This document shows, in pieces, positions 1-6,757 of a stretch of DNA of 9,560 nt. Position 1 is the stretch's first letter. Every line of letters begins with the position of its first letter. The DNA comes from DATFWK01 sp035259345. Lineage in GTDB: Bacteria; Actinomycetota; Thermoleophilia; Miltoncostaeales; Miltoncostaeaceae. The stretch is taken from assembly GCA_035259345.1 (NCBI GenBank), contig DATFWK010000121.1, positions 1 to 9,560 of the forward strand. Reading direction: 5' to 3'. The position numbers and the translations under genes are program-made. The notes beneath the pieces are model-generated. The model saw only the letters and a program-made list of their open reading frames with translations. It made no database searches and was not told where the DNA came from.

Positions 1-55
1 TGCACAGCGATCGAAACGGACTCAACCGAGGTAGGTGGTAGCCGCCGGGCCCACC

Positions 56-65
56 CGCTAGCTTG
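56..65 (+). promoter_or_regulatory. possible -10 promoter element upstream of mreB
   Basis: The bases CGCTAGCTTG contain a TAnnnT-type -10 hexamer (TAGCTT, 59-64). The same pattern CGCTAnnnTG recurs upstream of the diguanylate cyclase gene at 8276-8285. Transcription from here would begin near 70-72, giving a leader of about 34 bases that still contains the mreB Shine-Dalgarno. No good -35 hexamer is visible 16-18 bases upstream, so this is only a candidate. Bases 1-55 hold nothing else I can identify. Confidence 0.27.
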
Positions 66-94
66 TGGCGTCCGCCCGGCCCCGGCAGACGAAC

Positions 95-99
95 GGAGG
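95..99 (+). promoter_or_regulatory. Shine-Dalgarno GGAGG of mreB
   Basis: A perfect GGAGG lies 5 bases before the ATC codon at 105 in the mreB frame. It is 14 bases before CTG 114 and 47 before ATG 147, and it lies downstream of TTG 63. It is the only strong ribosome-binding site near the gene's 5' end, so it decides the proposed start. Confidence 0.6.
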
Positions 100-104
100 C
101 TCCG

Positions 105-1163
105 ATCGGGTTCCTGAGCTACGTCACGGGCTTCGGCGGCCGAGATATGGCCGTCGACCTCGGCACCGCGAACACGCTCGTCTACGTGCGCGGTCGCGGC
201 ATCGCGCTCTCCGAGCCGTCGGTGGTCGCGATCGACCACCGCACGAACGAGGTGCACGCTGTCGGCATCGAGGCCAAGCGCATGCTCGGCCGCACGCCGG
301 GCAACATCAGCGCCATCCGGCCGCTGAAGGACGGCGTGATCGCCGACTTCGACGTGACGGAGCAGATGCTCAAGCACTTCATCCGCAAGGTGCACCAGAA
401 CCGCTGGGCGCACCCGCGCGTGGTGGTGTGCGTCCCCTCGGGCGTCACCGGGGTGGAGAAGCGGGCCGTCGTGGAGGCGACCTACTCGGCCGGCGCCCGC
501 GAGGCGCACCTGATCGAGGAGCCGATGGCCGCTGCGATCGGCGCCGGACTGCCGGTGGCCGAGCCGACCGGCAACATGATCGTGGACATCGGCGGCGGCA
601 CCACCGAGGTGGCCGTCATCTCCCTCGGCGGCATCGTCGTGGCCCAGTCGATCCGCGTCGGCGGCGACGAGCTCGACGAGGCGATCATCAATTACGTCAA
701 GCGCGAGCACAAGCTGATGATCGGCAACCAGACCGCCGAGGAGGTCAAGCTCGAGATCGGCTCGGCCTACCCCCTTCGGGAGGAGGTCCAGGCCGAGATC
801 CGCGGGCGGGACATGGTGTCCGGCCTGCCCAAGACCGTCGTGCTCTCGTCCGAGGACGTCCGCTCGGCGCTCGAGGAGCCGCTCGTCCAGATCGTGGACG
901 CCGTCAAGGCCACGCTCGACAAGACCCCGCCGGAGCTGGCCTCGGACATCATGGACCGCGGCATCATGCTCGCCGGCGGGGGCTCCCTGCTCCAGGGGCT
1001 CGACGAGCGGCTGCGCCAGGAGACCGAGATGCCGATCCACGTGGCCGAGTCGCCGCTCACGTGCGTCGCGGTCGGCTCGGGCCGGGCGCTCGAGGAGTTC
1101 GAGGTCATGCGCAAGTCGCAGGCCGCAGGCAAGCGACCTCGGGGATCCAAGAAGTATTCCTAG
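105..1163 (+). CDS. mreB: rod shape-determining protein MreB (actin-like)
   Basis: Bacterial actin homologue that polymerises under the membrane and positions the lateral-wall synthases. From codon 105 the protein is 352 aa, normal for MreB. Visible motifs are phosphate-1 DLGTANT (18-24), the IEEPMAAAIG region (137-146), phosphate-2 DIGGGTTE (161-168) and the adenosine loop AGGGSLL (290-296). The first residues, (M)GFLSYVTGF, look like the short hydrophobic N-terminal segment that anchors MreB to the membrane. Start choice: TTG 63 opens the frame but has no ribosome-binding site and adds a Pro/Arg-rich extension unlike MreB. ATG 147 would remove the anchor. ATC 105 has GGAGG at ideal spacing, so I prefer it as a rare start. 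It is the first gene of the elongasome cluster, 88 bases before mreC. Family assignment is essentially certain; the exact start is not. Confidence 0.95.
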   Translation: MGFLSYVTGFGGRDMAVDLGTANTLVYVRGRGIALSEPSVVAIDHRTNEVHAVGIEAKRMLGRTPGNISAIRPLKDGVIADFDVTEQMLKHFIRKVHQNRWAHPRVVVCVPSGVTGVEKRAVVEATYSAGAREAHLIEEPMAAAIGAGLPVAEPTGNMIVDIGGGTTEVAVISLGGIVVAQSIRVGGDELDEAIINYVKREHKLMIGNQTAEEVKLEIGSAYPLREEVQAEIRGRDMVSGLPKTVVLSSEDVRSALEEPLVQIVDAVKATLDKTPPELASDIMDRGIMLAGGGSLLQGLDERLRQETEMPIHVAESPLTCVAVGSGRALEEFEVMRKSQAAGKRPRGSKKYS

Positions 1164-1251
1164 CCCGTCCGCACCTCCGCGCCAGCCTCGGGTCCGTCCG
1201 CGCACCGTCGCCGGGGACGCCAGCTCGGGACGCTCGCGGCGGCGGATCGCC
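1164..1251 (+). other. mreB-mreC intergenic spacer
   Basis: This is the longest gap inside the elongasome cluster. I see only short imperfect repeats: ccagcctcggg near 1181 and ccagctcggg near 1220, and a 5-base inverted pair CGTCC/GGACG around 1194-1218 with a long loop. There is no T-tract, so no convincing terminator. A GGCGGA at 1241-1246, one mismatch from GGAGGA and 5 bases before GTG 1252, is the probable mreC ribosome-binding site. Confidence 0.4.
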
Positions 1252-2136
1252 GTGCGCCGCACCGTCCTGGTCGTGCTGGTGCTGGTCTCCGTGCTGCTGT
1301 TCACCGCGTTCTTCCGCGAGGGCGACCGGGGCTTCCTCCACGGGGTGAAGGACACCGCCGGCTCGGCCGTCGCGCCGGTCCAGGACGCCGCGGTGCGGGC
1401 CGTGCAGCCGCTGCGGGACGGCTGGGGGTGGACGACCGGCCTCGTCCACGCCCGCTCGGAGCGCGACCGCCTCGCCGCCGAGAACGACCGCCTGCGGGCG
1501 CTGATCGTGGCCGACCGGGCCACGCTCGACCGCGCCGAGCGCTTCCGCCGGCTCGCGGCCATCCATGACGACGGCCCGGCCGGCTACCGGCTCGTGGACG
1601 GCTCGGTGATCGGGCGCAACCTGATCGACTTCACGCGCCGCGTGGTCCTCGACGTCGGGACCGCCGACGGCGTGATGGACAACTCCCCGGTCGTCGCGCC
1701 CACGAAGCTCGCGGGCAAGCCGATCTTCCCGGCGCTCGTCGGCGTGGTGATCTCGGCGCGCAGGAACTCGTCGGTGGTCTCGCTGCTCGACGACGTGGGC
1801 ACGCCGGTCGGCGCGATCATCCAAGGGGCCTCGAAGCCCCTCGGGCTGCTGAAGGCCTCCGCCTCCGGCTCGCTCACGCTGGAGAAGGTCCCGCGCGAGG
1901 TGCCGGCCCACGTCGGCGACGTGGTCGTGACGGGCGGCTTCGGCAACCTGCGGCTGCCCTCCGTGTACCCGCCGGATATCCCGATCGGCGTGGTCTCGAA
2001 CGTCGGCGGCCGCGAGCCGGACACCTTCCGCACCGTCCAGGTCGACCCGTTCGTCGATCCGGGCAGCCTGCGCGAGATGGCCGTGCTCGCGCCGGTGAGC
2101 CCGGTCGCCAAGCGTCGCGCCGAGGCGGGCGGATGA
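1252..2136 (+). CDS. mreC: rod shape-determining protein MreC
   Basis: Bitopic membrane protein of the elongasome whose extracytoplasmic domain binds and activates PBP2. The 294-aa product has a short cytoplasmic start (MRRT), one membrane helix (about 4-20), a probable coiled coil (about 62-105, with heptad-like SERDRLAAENDRLRAL), then the beta-rich MreC domain (about 115-283). Family signatures include GRNLIDFTRRVVLDVG (121-136), SSVVSLLDDVG (173-183) and DVVVTGGFGNLRLPSVYP near 223-240 followed by IPIGVV. Length is typical. The GTG start has a GGCGGA site 5 bases upstream, and the hydrophobic helix begins almost at once, as expected. The stop overlaps the mreD start as ATGA, implying translational coupling. 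The C-terminal tail (KRRAEAGG) is short and polar. Confidence 0.95.
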   Translation: MRRTVLVVLVLVSVLLFTAFFREGDRGFLHGVKDTAGSAVAPVQDAAVRAVQPLRDGWGWTTGLVHARSERDRLAAENDRLRALIVADRATLDRAERFRRLAAIHDDGPAGYRLVDGSVIGRNLIDFTRRVVLDVGTADGVMDNSPVVAPTKLAGKPIFPALVGVVISARRNSSVVSLLDDVGTPVGAIIQGASKPLGLLKASASGSLTLEKVPREVPAHVGDVVVTGGFGNLRLPSVYPPDIPIGVVSNVGGREPDTFRTVQVDPFVDPGSLREMAVLAPVSPVAKRRAEAGG

Positions 2137-2711
2137 GGGCCTCCCTCTCCGCGGCCCTCGCCGCCCTCGGAGACCTGGTGCGCGGCCGCGGCAACGGCAT
2201 CCGCGCCGTGGTCGTGCTGGGCGTCGTCGTGGTGCTCCTGCAGGTGACGCTCGTGCCCCGCATCGGCGGCGACGGCTTCGGCGGCACGCCGGACCTGGTC
2301 GCGGCCCTCGTCGTGTCGGTCGCCCTCCTGCGCGGGACGCTCGTCGGGGCGGTCACCGGGTTCAGCGCGGGCCTGCTCGTCGAGCTGCTGGCGCCAACCG
2401 ACACCCTGGGCGTGCTCGCCCTGCTCTACCTCGCGGCCGGGGCGTGGTGCGGGCGCTTCGCCGAGAGCCCCGAGCCGCCCGGGCTGGCCGTCACGCTGGC
2501 GCTGGTCGCCCTGGTGGCGGCGCTCGTCCCGGTCGGCGTCGCGGTGCTCGACGTCCTGCGCGGCCAGGAGATCCCGATCGGCTACCTGCTCGGGCGGGTC
2601 GCCCTGCCGCAGGCCCTCTTCTCAGCGATCTTCGCGCCGCTGGTCGTGGTGCCGGCCCGGCGCCTGCTCGGCCCGCCGAGGGTCGTCGAGCCGCTCATGG
2701 TGCCGCGGTGA
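2133..2711 (+). CDS. mreD: rod shape-determining protein MreD
   Basis: Small polytopic membrane protein of the elongasome that works with MreC in controlling the PBP2-RodA synthase. The 192-aa product is strongly hydrophobic with about five or six predicted membrane segments (near 24-42, 54-68, 72-88, 93-108, 118-142, 160-176). A PDLVAALVVSVALLRG stretch (53-68) followed by GAVTGFSAGLLVELL matches the usual MreD pattern of a PDL motif followed by a Gly-rich G-x-x-x-G-F helix. Sequence conservation in MreD is low, so position between mreC and the PBP2 gene adds much of the certainty. It starts at ATG inside the mreC stop (4-base overlap) and ends in a GTGA overlap with mrdA. It has a longer cytoplasmic N-terminus (about 23 residues) than many MreD proteins. 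Confidence 0.9.
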   Translation: MRASLSAALAALGDLVRGRGNGIRAVVVLGVVVVLLQVTLVPRIGGDGFGGTPDLVAALVVSVALLRGTLVGAVTGFSAGLLVELLAPTDTLGVLALLYLAAGAWCGRFAESPEPPGLAVTLALVALVAALVPVGVAVLDVLRGQEIPIGYLLGRVALPQALFSAIFAPLVVVPARRLLGPPRVVEPLMVPR

Positions 2712-4699
2712 GACGGCCGCCGCGCCTCTCCGAGCCCTCGGAGCCGCCGGGGCCGCCGCGCCCGGGCATGGGCCGCGGGCCGTCGCTCACCCCGCGCCTG
2801 GCGAAGCGCATCGCGATCCTCGGCGGCATCGTGATGGTCCTCTTCGGCGTGCTCGTCGTGCGCCTGTGGTTCCTCCAGGTCGTGGGCTCGAAGGGGTTCG
2901 AGGCGCAGGCCGCCGGCAACCGACTGCGCACGATCGAGATCCCGGCGCCGCGGGGGGACATCGTCGACCGCAACGGGCGAGTGCTCGCCACCAGCCGCCT
3001 GGGCTACGACATCGTGGCGCTCCCGGGGGAGCTCGTCGGCCCGGACAACCGCCTGACGGCGCGGGCGCGGGGGACGCTCCAGCGCCTTGGGGAGGCGATC
3101 GGAGAGTCGCCGAGGAAGCTCAACGCCAAGGTGCTGCGCGGGGCGGAGACGCCCTTCGAGAGCGTCGTGCTCGAGAGCGACATCTCGGACGCCGTGCGGG
3201 TGCCGCTCTCGGAGCGCCTGCGCGAGTTCCCCGGCATCGCCGTCCAGCAGAGCTACCAGCGCTACTACCCGCACGGGTCGCTCGCGGCGCACGTGCTGGG
3301 CTACGTCGGGGCGATCTCGCCGAGCGAGCTGAAGGGCTATCGCGCGAAGGGCTATGTCGGGAACGAGATGGTGGGGAAGGCCGGCCTCGAGGCGCGCTAC
3401 GAGGAGTACCTGCGCGGCACGCCCGGCCGCCGGCAGGTGGAGATCGACGCCTTCGGCGACCCGGTCGGGCCGGTCACCGAGACGCCGCCCCAGCCCGGGC
3501 GCGAGCTGCGCGTCTCGCTCGACATCAACGTCCAGAAGGCACTCGAGAACGCGATCCGCACCCAGGTCGAGCTGAAGAGCGAGCAGGGCGGGGGCGGCGG
3601 GGGCGTCGTGATGAACCCGCAGAGCGGCGAGGTGCTCGCCCTGGCCTCGTACCCGAGCTTCGACCCCAACGACTTCGTCCGAGGGAACGCGCGCAAGATC
3701 CGCATCTACTTCAACCACCCGCGACGGCCGCTGTACGACCGCGTCATCGCCAGCGGCGCCAACGGCTACCCGGCCGGGTCGACCTTCAAGCCCTTCACGG
3801 CGATCGCGGCCCTGAACACCGGGTTCCTCAGGACCGACGAGTACCTGAGCTCGCCGAGCGTCGTGAAGCTCTTCGGCACCCCGTTCCGAAACTTCCGCGG
3901 CGAGTCGCAGCCGGACCTGCAGGTGCGCCGCGCGCTCGCCGTCTCGAGCGACACGTTCTTCTACCAGGTGGGCGCGAAGATCTACTCCGGCGCCCCGAAG
4001 GCCGACCGCCCGGAGGGCCACAACGCGCTCGAGGCCTGGGCCGAGCGGTTCGGGCTCGGCCGGCCGACCGGCATCGACCTGCCCGGTGAGGCCGCCGGGA
4101 CGGTGCCCGACCTGGCCTGGAAAAAGAAGCACCTGCCGAAGAGCTACGCGTACCGCGACACCTGGCTGCCCGGCGACACGATCAACATGTCCGTCGGCCA
4201 GGGCCTGGTGCAGGTGACGCCGATCCAGATGGCGCGGGCCTACTCGGCACTCGTCAACGGCGGGCGCGTGCTCACGCCGACGATCGGCCGGGAGGTCGTG
4301 GACCAGAACAGCAACGAGCGGATCTCGGACCTCGAGCGCGGCCGCCCCGAGACCCACCTGCCGCCGATGAACCCCGGCGTCCTGAGCGCCGTCCTCGGCG
4401 GCCTCTACGACGTGGCCAACACCGGCGAGGGCACCGCCGCCGGCGTCTTCTCGCCGCTCGGGGCGCAGATCCGGGTCGCGGGCAAGACCGGCACGGCGGA
4501 GAACCTCCCGCACCGCGACCACTCGTGGTTCGTGGGCTACGCGCCGGCGGACGACCCGCGCGTGGTCGCCGCGGTCATCATCGAGCGCGCCGGACTCGGC
4601 GTCGGCGCCGCCGCCCCGGCCGTCTGCGCCGCGATGGCGTCCGCGCTCACGTTCGACGCCAAGGCCTGTGGCACCGCCGCCACCACGAGGGCGAATTGA
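2708..4699 (+). CDS. mrdA: penicillin-binding protein 2 (elongasome transpeptidase)
   Basis: Class B penicillin-binding protein, the DD-transpeptidase that crosslinks glycan made by RodA during side-wall growth. From GTG 2708 it is 663 aa. It has a Pro-rich cytoplasmic tail (about 4-25), one membrane anchor (about 35-55), the RGDIVDRNG start of the pedestal domain (82-90), and the transpeptidase domain. Catalytic motifs are all present: STFK (nucleophile Ser358, Lys361), SSD (413-415, the S-x-D variant seen in PBP2 proteins) and KTGTA (593-597). The enzyme should be active and beta-lactam sensitive. The start codon overlaps the mreD stop (GTGA) and has no obvious Shine-Dalgarno, so re-initiation is likely. 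ATG 2768 is an alternative giving 643 aa. A six-glycine run (294-299) precedes VVMNPQSGEVLAL. The gene is also called pbpA or mrdA; PBP2 versus another class B PBP is settled by context with rodA. Confidence 0.95.
   Translation: MRRPPRLSEPSEPPGPPRPGMGRGPSLTPRLAKRIAILGGIVMVLFGVLVVRLWFLQVVGSKGFEAQAAGNRLRTIEIPAPRGDIVDRNGRVLATSRLGYDIVALPGELVGPDNRLTARARGTLQRLGEAIGESPRKLNAKVLRGAETPFESVVLESDISDAVRVPLSERLREFPGIAVQQSYQRYYPHGSLAAHVLGYVGAISPSELKGYRAKGYVGNEMVGKAGLEARYEEYLRGTPGRRQVEIDAFGDPVGPVTETPPQPGRELRVSLDINVQKALENAIRTQVELKSEQGGGGGGVVMNPQSGEVLALASYPSFDPNDFVRGNARKIRIYFNHPRRPLYDRVIASGANGYPAGSTFKPFTAIAALNTGFLRTDEYLSSPSVVKLFGTPFRNFRGESQPDLQVRRALAVSSDTFFYQVGAKIYSGAPKADRPEGHNALEAWAERFGLGRPTGIDLPGEAAGTVPDLAWKKKHLPKSYAYRDTWLPGDTINMSVGQGLVQVTPIQMARAYSALVNGGRVLTPTIGREVVDQNSNERISDLERGRPETHLPPMNPGVLSAVLGGLYDVANTGEGTAAGVFSPLGAQIRVAGKTGTAENLPHRDHSWFVGYAPADDPRVVAAVIIERAGLGVGAAAPAVCAAMASALTFDAKACGTAATTRAN
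4687..4691 (+). promoter_or_regulatory. ribosome-binding site supporting the TTG start of rodA
   Basis: GAGGG lies 4 bases before TTG 4696, inside the end of mrdA. It supports the TTG that forms a 4-base TTGA overlap with the mrdA stop, over an in-frame GTG at 4525 deep inside mrdA that would add 57 mostly Arg-rich residues. Confidence 0.5.
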
Positions 4700-5859
4700 C
4701 GACGCTCGCCCAGACCAGGCGCCTGTCGCTCGGCGACCGCCTGCGCCAGGGCGCGCTCGGGCTCGACTGGGTGCTCCTGGTCACGGCCGTGGCGATCAGC
4801 TCGTTCGGCCTCTGGGTGGTCAAGGAGGCCACGCGGGACGACATCACGGGCGACCCCGGCTACTTCTACTTCCGCCAGCTCGTCTACCTGTTCGCCGGCC
4901 TCGCGCTGATGGTGCTGGCGGCCGGCGTGGACCTGGAGCGGATCGCGCGGCGACCATGGGCGCTCTGGGGGGCGCTCTGCGCGGCGGTGGCCTTCGTGCT
5001 GGCCGTGGGCACCACCGCTCGCGGATCGACCCGATGGATCGACCTCGGCCCCTTCCGCCTGCAGCCCTCCGAGCTCGGGAAGCTCGTGCTCTGCGTCGCC
5101 CTCGCCGGCATCGTCGTCCAGCACCGCGACGAGATCGGCTCCAAGCGGCTCAGCCTCATGCTCACCGGCGCCACCGCCGTGCCGGCGGCGGTCGTCTTCC
5201 TGCAGCCGGACCTCGGCACCTCGATCGTCTACTTCGTGATCCTCGGGGCCGTGCTGCTGGTGGCCGGCGTGCCCTGGACGCACTTCGCCGCCTTCGCCGC
5301 GGTCGTCGCCGTCGGAGCGCTGCTGGTGCTCTGGGTGCTGCCTGCGGCCGGCACGCCGGTGCTGCGCGACTACCAGGTCGAGCGGCTCACGGCCTTCGCC
5401 ACCAGCGACCGGGGCTCGACGGCCAGCTACCAGCTCGACCAGAGCAAGATCGCGGCCGGCCAGGGCGGGGCCCTCGGCAAGGGCGTCGACGGCGCGACCC
5501 AGACCCGCAACGACTTCCTGCCCGAGCACCACACGGACTTCATCTTCTCCGTGGTCGCCGAGATGTTCGGCTTCGTCGGGGCGGCCGGCCTGATCCTGGC
5601 GTTCGGCGTGCTGATATGGCGCGGCCTGCGGATCCTGGCCAGAGCCTCGACCCAGCTCGATCAGCTCGTCGCGGGCGCGATCGTGTCGATGCTCGCGTTC
5701 GAGGTGTTCGTTAACATCGGAATGACCGTGGGGATCATGCCGATCACCGGAATCCCGCTGCCGTTCATGAGCTACGGCGGCAGCCACACGCTCACCAACC
5801 TGGTCGCGGTCGGTCTGCTGCTCGGCATCCATCGCCGGCGCGCGCCCGGGCCGGTTTGA
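4696..5859 (+). CDS. rodA: RodA, peptidoglycan glycosyltransferase (SEDS family)
   Basis: SEDS-family membrane enzyme that polymerises lipid II into glycan strands in partnership with PBP2. From TTG 4696 it is 387 aa, the usual size, with about ten predicted membrane segments starting near residue 24. Family landmarks in order are STRWIDLG (111-118), RLQPSELGK (121-129), QPDLGT (170-175), YQLDQS (245-250), FLPEHHTDFIFSVVAE (274-289), which holds the conserved loop Asp281 corresponding to the catalytically essential acidic residue of RodA, and GIPLPFMSYGGS (352-363). All key regions are intact. FtsW is the main alternative, but adjacency to mreBCD and a PBP2 gene identifies RodA. It overlaps the mrdA stop by 4 bases (TTGA), so the synthase pair is probably made in balanced amounts. 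A 25-base gap separates it from the next gene. Confidence 0.95.
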   Translation: MTTLAQTRRLSLGDRLRQGALGLDWVLLVTAVAISSFGLWVVKEATRDDITGDPGYFYFRQLVYLFAGLALMVLAAGVDLERIARRPWALWGALCAAVAFVLAVGTTARGSTRWIDLGPFRLQPSELGKLVLCVALAGIVVQHRDEIGSKRLSLMLTGATAVPAAVVFLQPDLGTSIVYFVILGAVLLVAGVPWTHFAAFAAVVAVGALLVLWVLPAAGTPVLRDYQVERLTAFATSDRGSTASYQLDQSKIAAGQGGALGKGVDGATQTRNDFLPEHHTDFIFSVVAEMFGFVGAAGLILAFGVLIWRGLRILARASTQLDQLVAGAIVSMLAFEVFVNIGMTVGIMPITGIPLPFMSYGGSHTLTNLVAVGLLLGIHRRRAPGPV

Positions 5860-5870
5860 GCGGGAGCCGC

Positions 5871-5876
5871 GAGGGA
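5871..5876 (+). promoter_or_regulatory. Shine-Dalgarno of the DUF697 gene
   Basis: GAGGGA lies 8 bases before GTG 5885. It supports GTG as the start and an independent initiation site after the 25-base rodA gap. Confidence 0.55.
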
Positions 5877-5884
5877 GCGCACTA

Positions 5885-6757
5885 GTGGGCGCGGTGGGGA
5901 CCCTGGTCCGCGGCGCGACGGTGCTGCGGCCGTTCCTCATGGGCCTGCGGGCGGTCGAGCGCGAGATGGAGCTGGGCGGCGAGATGGCCGTGCTGCAGGG
6001 CGAGCCGGAGGCGACGCGGCACCTGCGGGAGCTGATCGGGGTCCACGACGAGGACGCCTTCCTGCCCCCGACCCACGGCGTGCTGGTCTACGCGGCGGTG
6101 CCCTCGGTGGACCCGGATCTCGCGGCGTCGGTCCTTGCCGGGCGCAAGCGGGACGGCGGCCGCGTGATCGCCGTGCTCGTCGGCGGCACGTCCGCGCGAG
6201 CCCGCATGGCCCGCGCCTTCCTCTCCCACCCGCCGCTGGCGGAGAGCGACCTCGTGCACGCGCGCGCCCTCGACGAACGCGCCCTGCGGGAGATCGCGGC
6301 GGCCCTGGGCGACGTGGCGATCGCGACCGCGAGCCGGCACCCCGCTCTCCGCGAGGCCGTTGCCGCCCACCTGATCAACCGCGCCTCCCGGCGGGCCGCC
6401 GCGATCGCCGCGATCATGCTGCCCGGCGCCGACATGCCGGCGATCACCCTCGTCCAGGTCGGCCTGATCGCGCGCCTCGCCGCCGTCCACGGCCGCCCGC
6501 TCGGCGGCGGCAAGCGCCTCGCCGAGATCGTCGCGGTGGTGGTCGGCGGCCTCGGCTGGCGGTCCGTCGCCCGTCAGACCGTCCGCCTGGTGCCGGGCGC
6601 CGGCTGGGCCGCGAAGGGCGCCATCGGCTACTCGGGCACCCGCGCCGTGGGCGAGGCCGCGCGCGTCTGGTTCGCCGAGGGCGGCGACCTCGCGGACGAC
6701 CCGCTGGCCGGGCTTCGCGCCAGGGTGGAGGCGCGCCGCCGCGGGAAGCCCGGATGA
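5885..6757 (+). CDS. DUF697-like membrane-associated protein of unknown function
   Basis: The function is not known to me. The 290-aa product has three parts. Residues 1-50 are amphipathic. Residues about 64-145 look like an alpha/beta domain: strand GVLVYAAV (65-72), helix DPDLAASVLAGRK, strand RVIAVLVGG (93-101), then a helix. Residues about 158-265 resemble DUF697, the C-terminal membrane-associated domain of YcjF-type proteins and some Era-like GTPases. Its hallmarks here are AAAIAAIMLPGADMPAIT (171-188), QVGLIARLAAVHGRPLG (191-207) and VPGAGWAAKGAIGYSGTRAVGE (236-257). No P-loop GxxxxGK[S/T] and no NKxD are visible, so the middle domain may be a degenerate GTPase half or unrelated. The tail is basic (RVEARRRGKPG). 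It lies 25 bases after rodA and overlaps rng by 4 bases (ATGA), which ties its expression to both. DUF697 is recalled from pattern, not searched. Confidence 0.75.
   Translation: MGAVGTLVRGATVLRPFLMGLRAVEREMELGGEMAVLQGEPEATRHLRELIGVHDEDAFLPPTHGVLVYAAVPSVDPDLAASVLAGRKRDGGRVIAVLVGGTSARARMARAFLSHPPLAESDLVHARALDERALREIAAALGDVAIATASRHPALREAVAAHLINRASRRAAAIAAIMLPGADMPAITLVQVGLIARLAAVHGRPLGGGKRLAEIVAVVVGGLGWRSVARQTVRLVPGAGWAAKGAIGYSGTRAVGEAARVWFAEGGDLADDPLAGLRARVEARRRGKPG

Noticed and set aside
44..57. Hairpin near the left edge (CGGG ccca CCCG) as a terminator of an upstream gene
   Set aside because: The stem is only four pairs with no T-tract, and no upstream gene is visible to terminate.
63..104. 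TTG 63 as the mreB start, giving a 366-aa protein
   Set aside because: There is no Shine-Dalgarno at a workable distance. The added residues (WRPPGPGRRTEAP) are unlike MreB, and the true-looking GGAGG lies downstream of this codon.
1164..1251. Terminator or small gene between mreB and mreC
   Set aside because: Only short imperfect repeats, no stable stem with a T-tract, and no short frame with a start and ribosome-binding site was apparent.
65..1348. Overlapping + strand frame across mreB and into mreC
   Set aside because: An Arg/Gly/Ala/His-rich out-of-frame translation with no family resemblance. It crosses two certain genes.
2582..4522. Long minus-strand open frame (646 codons) opposite mrdA
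   Set aside because: The translation is low-complexity (Arg, Gly, Ala, Asp, His rich) with no domain, and it mirrors the third-position GC of the real PBP2 gene on the other strand.
4537..5940. Long minus-strand open frame opposite rodA
   Set aside because: The same GC-driven antisense shadow. It has no hydrophobic or catalytic motifs, and rodA on the + strand accounts for the region.
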